From the NCBI GenBank assembly GCA_029964075.1, contig CM057135.1:4139001-4203000 (forward strand): DNA of 64,000 bases. Reading direction: 5' to 3'. This DNA is from Patiria pectinifera. Its lineage: Eukaryota; Echinodermata; Asteroidea; Valvatida; Asterinidae. Of the stretch, positions 61,581 to 64,000 are shown piece after piece. Under the pieces are notes generated by a model. That model did not search any database, was not told the DNA's origin, and worked only from the letters and a program-made list of their open reading frames with translations. The position numbers were made by a program, and so were the translations under genes. Position 1 is the stretch's first letter; each line of letters opens with the position of its first letter.

Positions 61581-64000
61581 CTAGAGCTGTATGTCTGTTC
61601 GCAACAGAACACAGGGCTTTTCCGCATTACGATTTTTTTTTATCAATAATACATCCCTGACTATGCGCATGAATGAACATAAAATCTGTCAAAGTAAGCC
61701 GAAAATCGGCCAAAACGGTCACTGTGGACAGAATTTGACCTCGGCAATACGATGTATGTGCATGTGTACATGGTCTTTGCTTGAACAAAGAGTGATGTAT
61801 TACTGGCAAAGAGTCGAAAATGCACTTTGAAAATCGACAATTTTTTTTAAATTTTTGATGAAATCATCGTGACTTCACTTCGGACTTTGCATACTAGTAC
61901 GATTATCTACCTACCCACCAAGTTTCATGACAGTTGTACCTTTCCTTATATGAGTTTTGAAAAATCGCATTTTGATGACGTCATAATGACGTCACACATT
62001 TTTCAAGTTTTGTGCGAATACCTATTACCTAACAGACCAAATGCAAAGAACAATTTTGCATTTTGCATGTTGCGTTCGGGAGATATGGCTAAAAGGTCCA
62101 AAAAACCAAATATTCCTATAAAATCTCAGGATGACGTCATCATGACGTCACCTCATTTTTAATCTATAACACATCCTGGTATAGCCACATACCAAGTTTC
62201 AACCCAATCGGACTTACATTTCTGTAGATATAAGACTTCACAATATGCACGTAAATTTTCAAAAATCAATAAAAAATTAGGTGATGACGTCATCGTGACG
62301 TCATAGTCTTGGCATAATTTTTGTATGAGGGTCCTCCTTGGCTGTAACTTTGATGACGATTCCAGATCGCCAAGTTATAAAAATGGTGAATTGAAAACGT
62401 GTACAAAGTCAATAGGTTAAAAATCCCACAGCAGAAAAACTGCACCTTTAAATACGTGATTTGCCTTTAAACTGAATTATTTTTATAAAATATTACTTGA
62501 TATTCTGACTCTTGGGAATATTTTCAATCAAATGACAGGCGTAAAAAAAATACGATTTCTTTTTCCTCCTCATAGTAATTCTCAGCCGAAGTTCAGAACT
62601 ACTCAGTAAGATATATCAGTGTTGTATAGGGAAAGACTTGTGGAGAAAGCTGTGTACAAAGTCTATGAGAAAAAATAATTATTCATTAATCCATAATAAA
62701 TCATTTGATGATGACGTCATCATGATGTCATAGTCTTGGCATAATTTTTGTATGAGGGTCTTCCTTGGCTGTAACTTTGATGACGATTCCAGATCGCCAA
62801 GTTATAAAAATGGTGGCTTGAAAACGTGTACAAAGTCAATAAGTTAAAAATCCCACAGCAGAAAAACTGCACCTTTAAATACGTGATTAGCCTTTAAACT
62901 GAAACATTTTTATAAAATGTTACTTGCTATTCTAACTCTTGGGAATATTTTCAATCAAATGACAGCCGTAAAAAATACGATTTCTTTTTCCTTCTCATAG
63001 TAATTCTCGGCCGAAGTTCAGAACTACTCAGTAAGATATATCAGTGTTGTATAGGGAAAGACTTGTGGAGAAAGCTGTGTACAAAGTCTATGAGAAAAAT
63101 TAATTATTCATAAATCCATAATAAATCACTTGATGACGTCACCATGACGTCACTCTTCGGGACACATCTTGGCTATAGGGACTATGCTTATGCCAACTGT
63201 CAGTGATGTCTGACAAAGATTAATGCCAAAAGTGCTATAATACGTCCCTGTCTATGTGCATGCATGAACATAAAATCTGTCAAAGTTAGCCGAAAATCGG
63301 CTAAAACGGTCACTGTGGACAGGATTTAACCTCAGCAACACGTGCGCTGCAGGCTGACTGACATACGATGTATGTGCCTATGTACAAAGTACGTGCATGT
63401 ACATGTACACATTGTGGACGTCCTGTGCATGTTTTAAAGCAGAGAGATTGTCAACCTCAAGTTTTAAGTGTGCGCAGGGCATGTCCGAGTTTGCTTATTG
63501 CCTCGAAGCTTTGAAATGTATTAGACCTACCCTTAAATCGACTCTTTGAGTAAAAACTAATTTAAAAACTGCCATGGTTGATTTTCAGGAATTTTCAAAA
63601 GAAAAAGGGTCTTTTTATTATAACTTCCGGTTTGATGACGTCATCTGCCTAAAACTTCGCACACGTCTTAAGTGGGTCAAGATCATCATATACACCAATA
63701 TTTAGGTGATTCCGACAAACTTCGCCACAGACATCTATTCAAAATACATTTTTGAAAATTTTCAACCTGTCGCTAGAGGGCGCTCGAAGATTGCATGACG
63801 TCATCGGTAGATGATTTGAAGAATACTATCGACCAAGAGACTAACACCGTTAAAAGCAAGTTCATATCTATTACCACTTTTAAATAATAAGCCACTTCCG
63901 GTTTGGGCCTTTTTCTACCGGAAGCAAGGGTCACGTGATTTCACGCACACTGAATGAAATAAAGACCTCAACCTACTCTACCACTTGCCTGCAACAGAAT
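61581..64000. repeat. TGACGTCA repeat block D (runs off right edge)
   Basis: Starts CTAGAGCTGTATGTCTG with the hairpin CTGTTCGCAACAG. It parallels block C throughout, including the internal 430-bp duplication (about 62280-62700 and 62700-63130), but has no tRNA array at 63266-63280. It is therefore the empty-site relative of block C. Confidence 0.78.

Overview
The window is metazoan nuclear DNA, most likely from a marine invertebrate. Host genes are split by introns with GT/AG borders. Host DNA is AT-rich and full of short inverted-repeat elements and satellites. The identifiable host genes (a BEN-domain protein, a tnp2-type transposase-domain protein, a HECT E3 ligase) are of kinds common in such genomes. 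Species cannot be fixed from the sequence alone.

Two copies of one Polinton/Maverick-type virus-like element dominate the window, in the same orientation. Copy 1 runs off the left edge (1-13076). Copy 2 is complete (31430-47888, about 16.5 kb), with terminal inverted repeats of about 250 bp and a 5-bp flanking duplication ACTAG. Shared gene order: protein-primed family B DNA polymerase (+), integrase (-), small coiled-coil/membrane protein (+), major capsid-like protein (+), packaging ATPase (+), a cluster of small membrane proteins (+), a 417-aa coiled-coil membrane protein (+), hairpin terminator, a 471-aa virion-like protein (-), penton-like protein (+), a membrane/coiled-coil protein (+), and a TFIIB-like zinc-ribbon protein (-) beside the right terminal repeat. 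Most genes follow a short AT-rich TATATTAAA- or TTTAAATA-like motif a few bases before the ATG. No Ulp1/adenain-like protease was recognised. Many genes carry one-base breaks, mostly in A or T runs. Most breaks are private to one copy; a polymerase break at the Exo III motif is shared.

Host segment 13077-31429: a four-exon BEN-domain gene (-) and a three-exon tnp2-type gene (+) lie head to head around a 482-bp MITE. The 5' exons of a HECT-type gene follow, including an exon made of a 24-bp coding minisatellite. Copy 2 sits inside a CAG-ended MITE, inside the intron of that gene; the final HECT exon resumes at 49958. Its reading frame stops exactly at the catalytic-cysteine codon.

From 52.1 kb to the end there are no convincing protein genes. 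The region holds a 360-bp satellite that carries pieces of the HECT-gene minisatellite, arrays of about 171-bp units and 1.5-2.5 kb repeats rich in TGACGTCA, and an array of 249-bp tRNA-like units ending in an inverted copy. That array is flanked by a 13-bp target-site duplication and has an empty-site relative in the same window.
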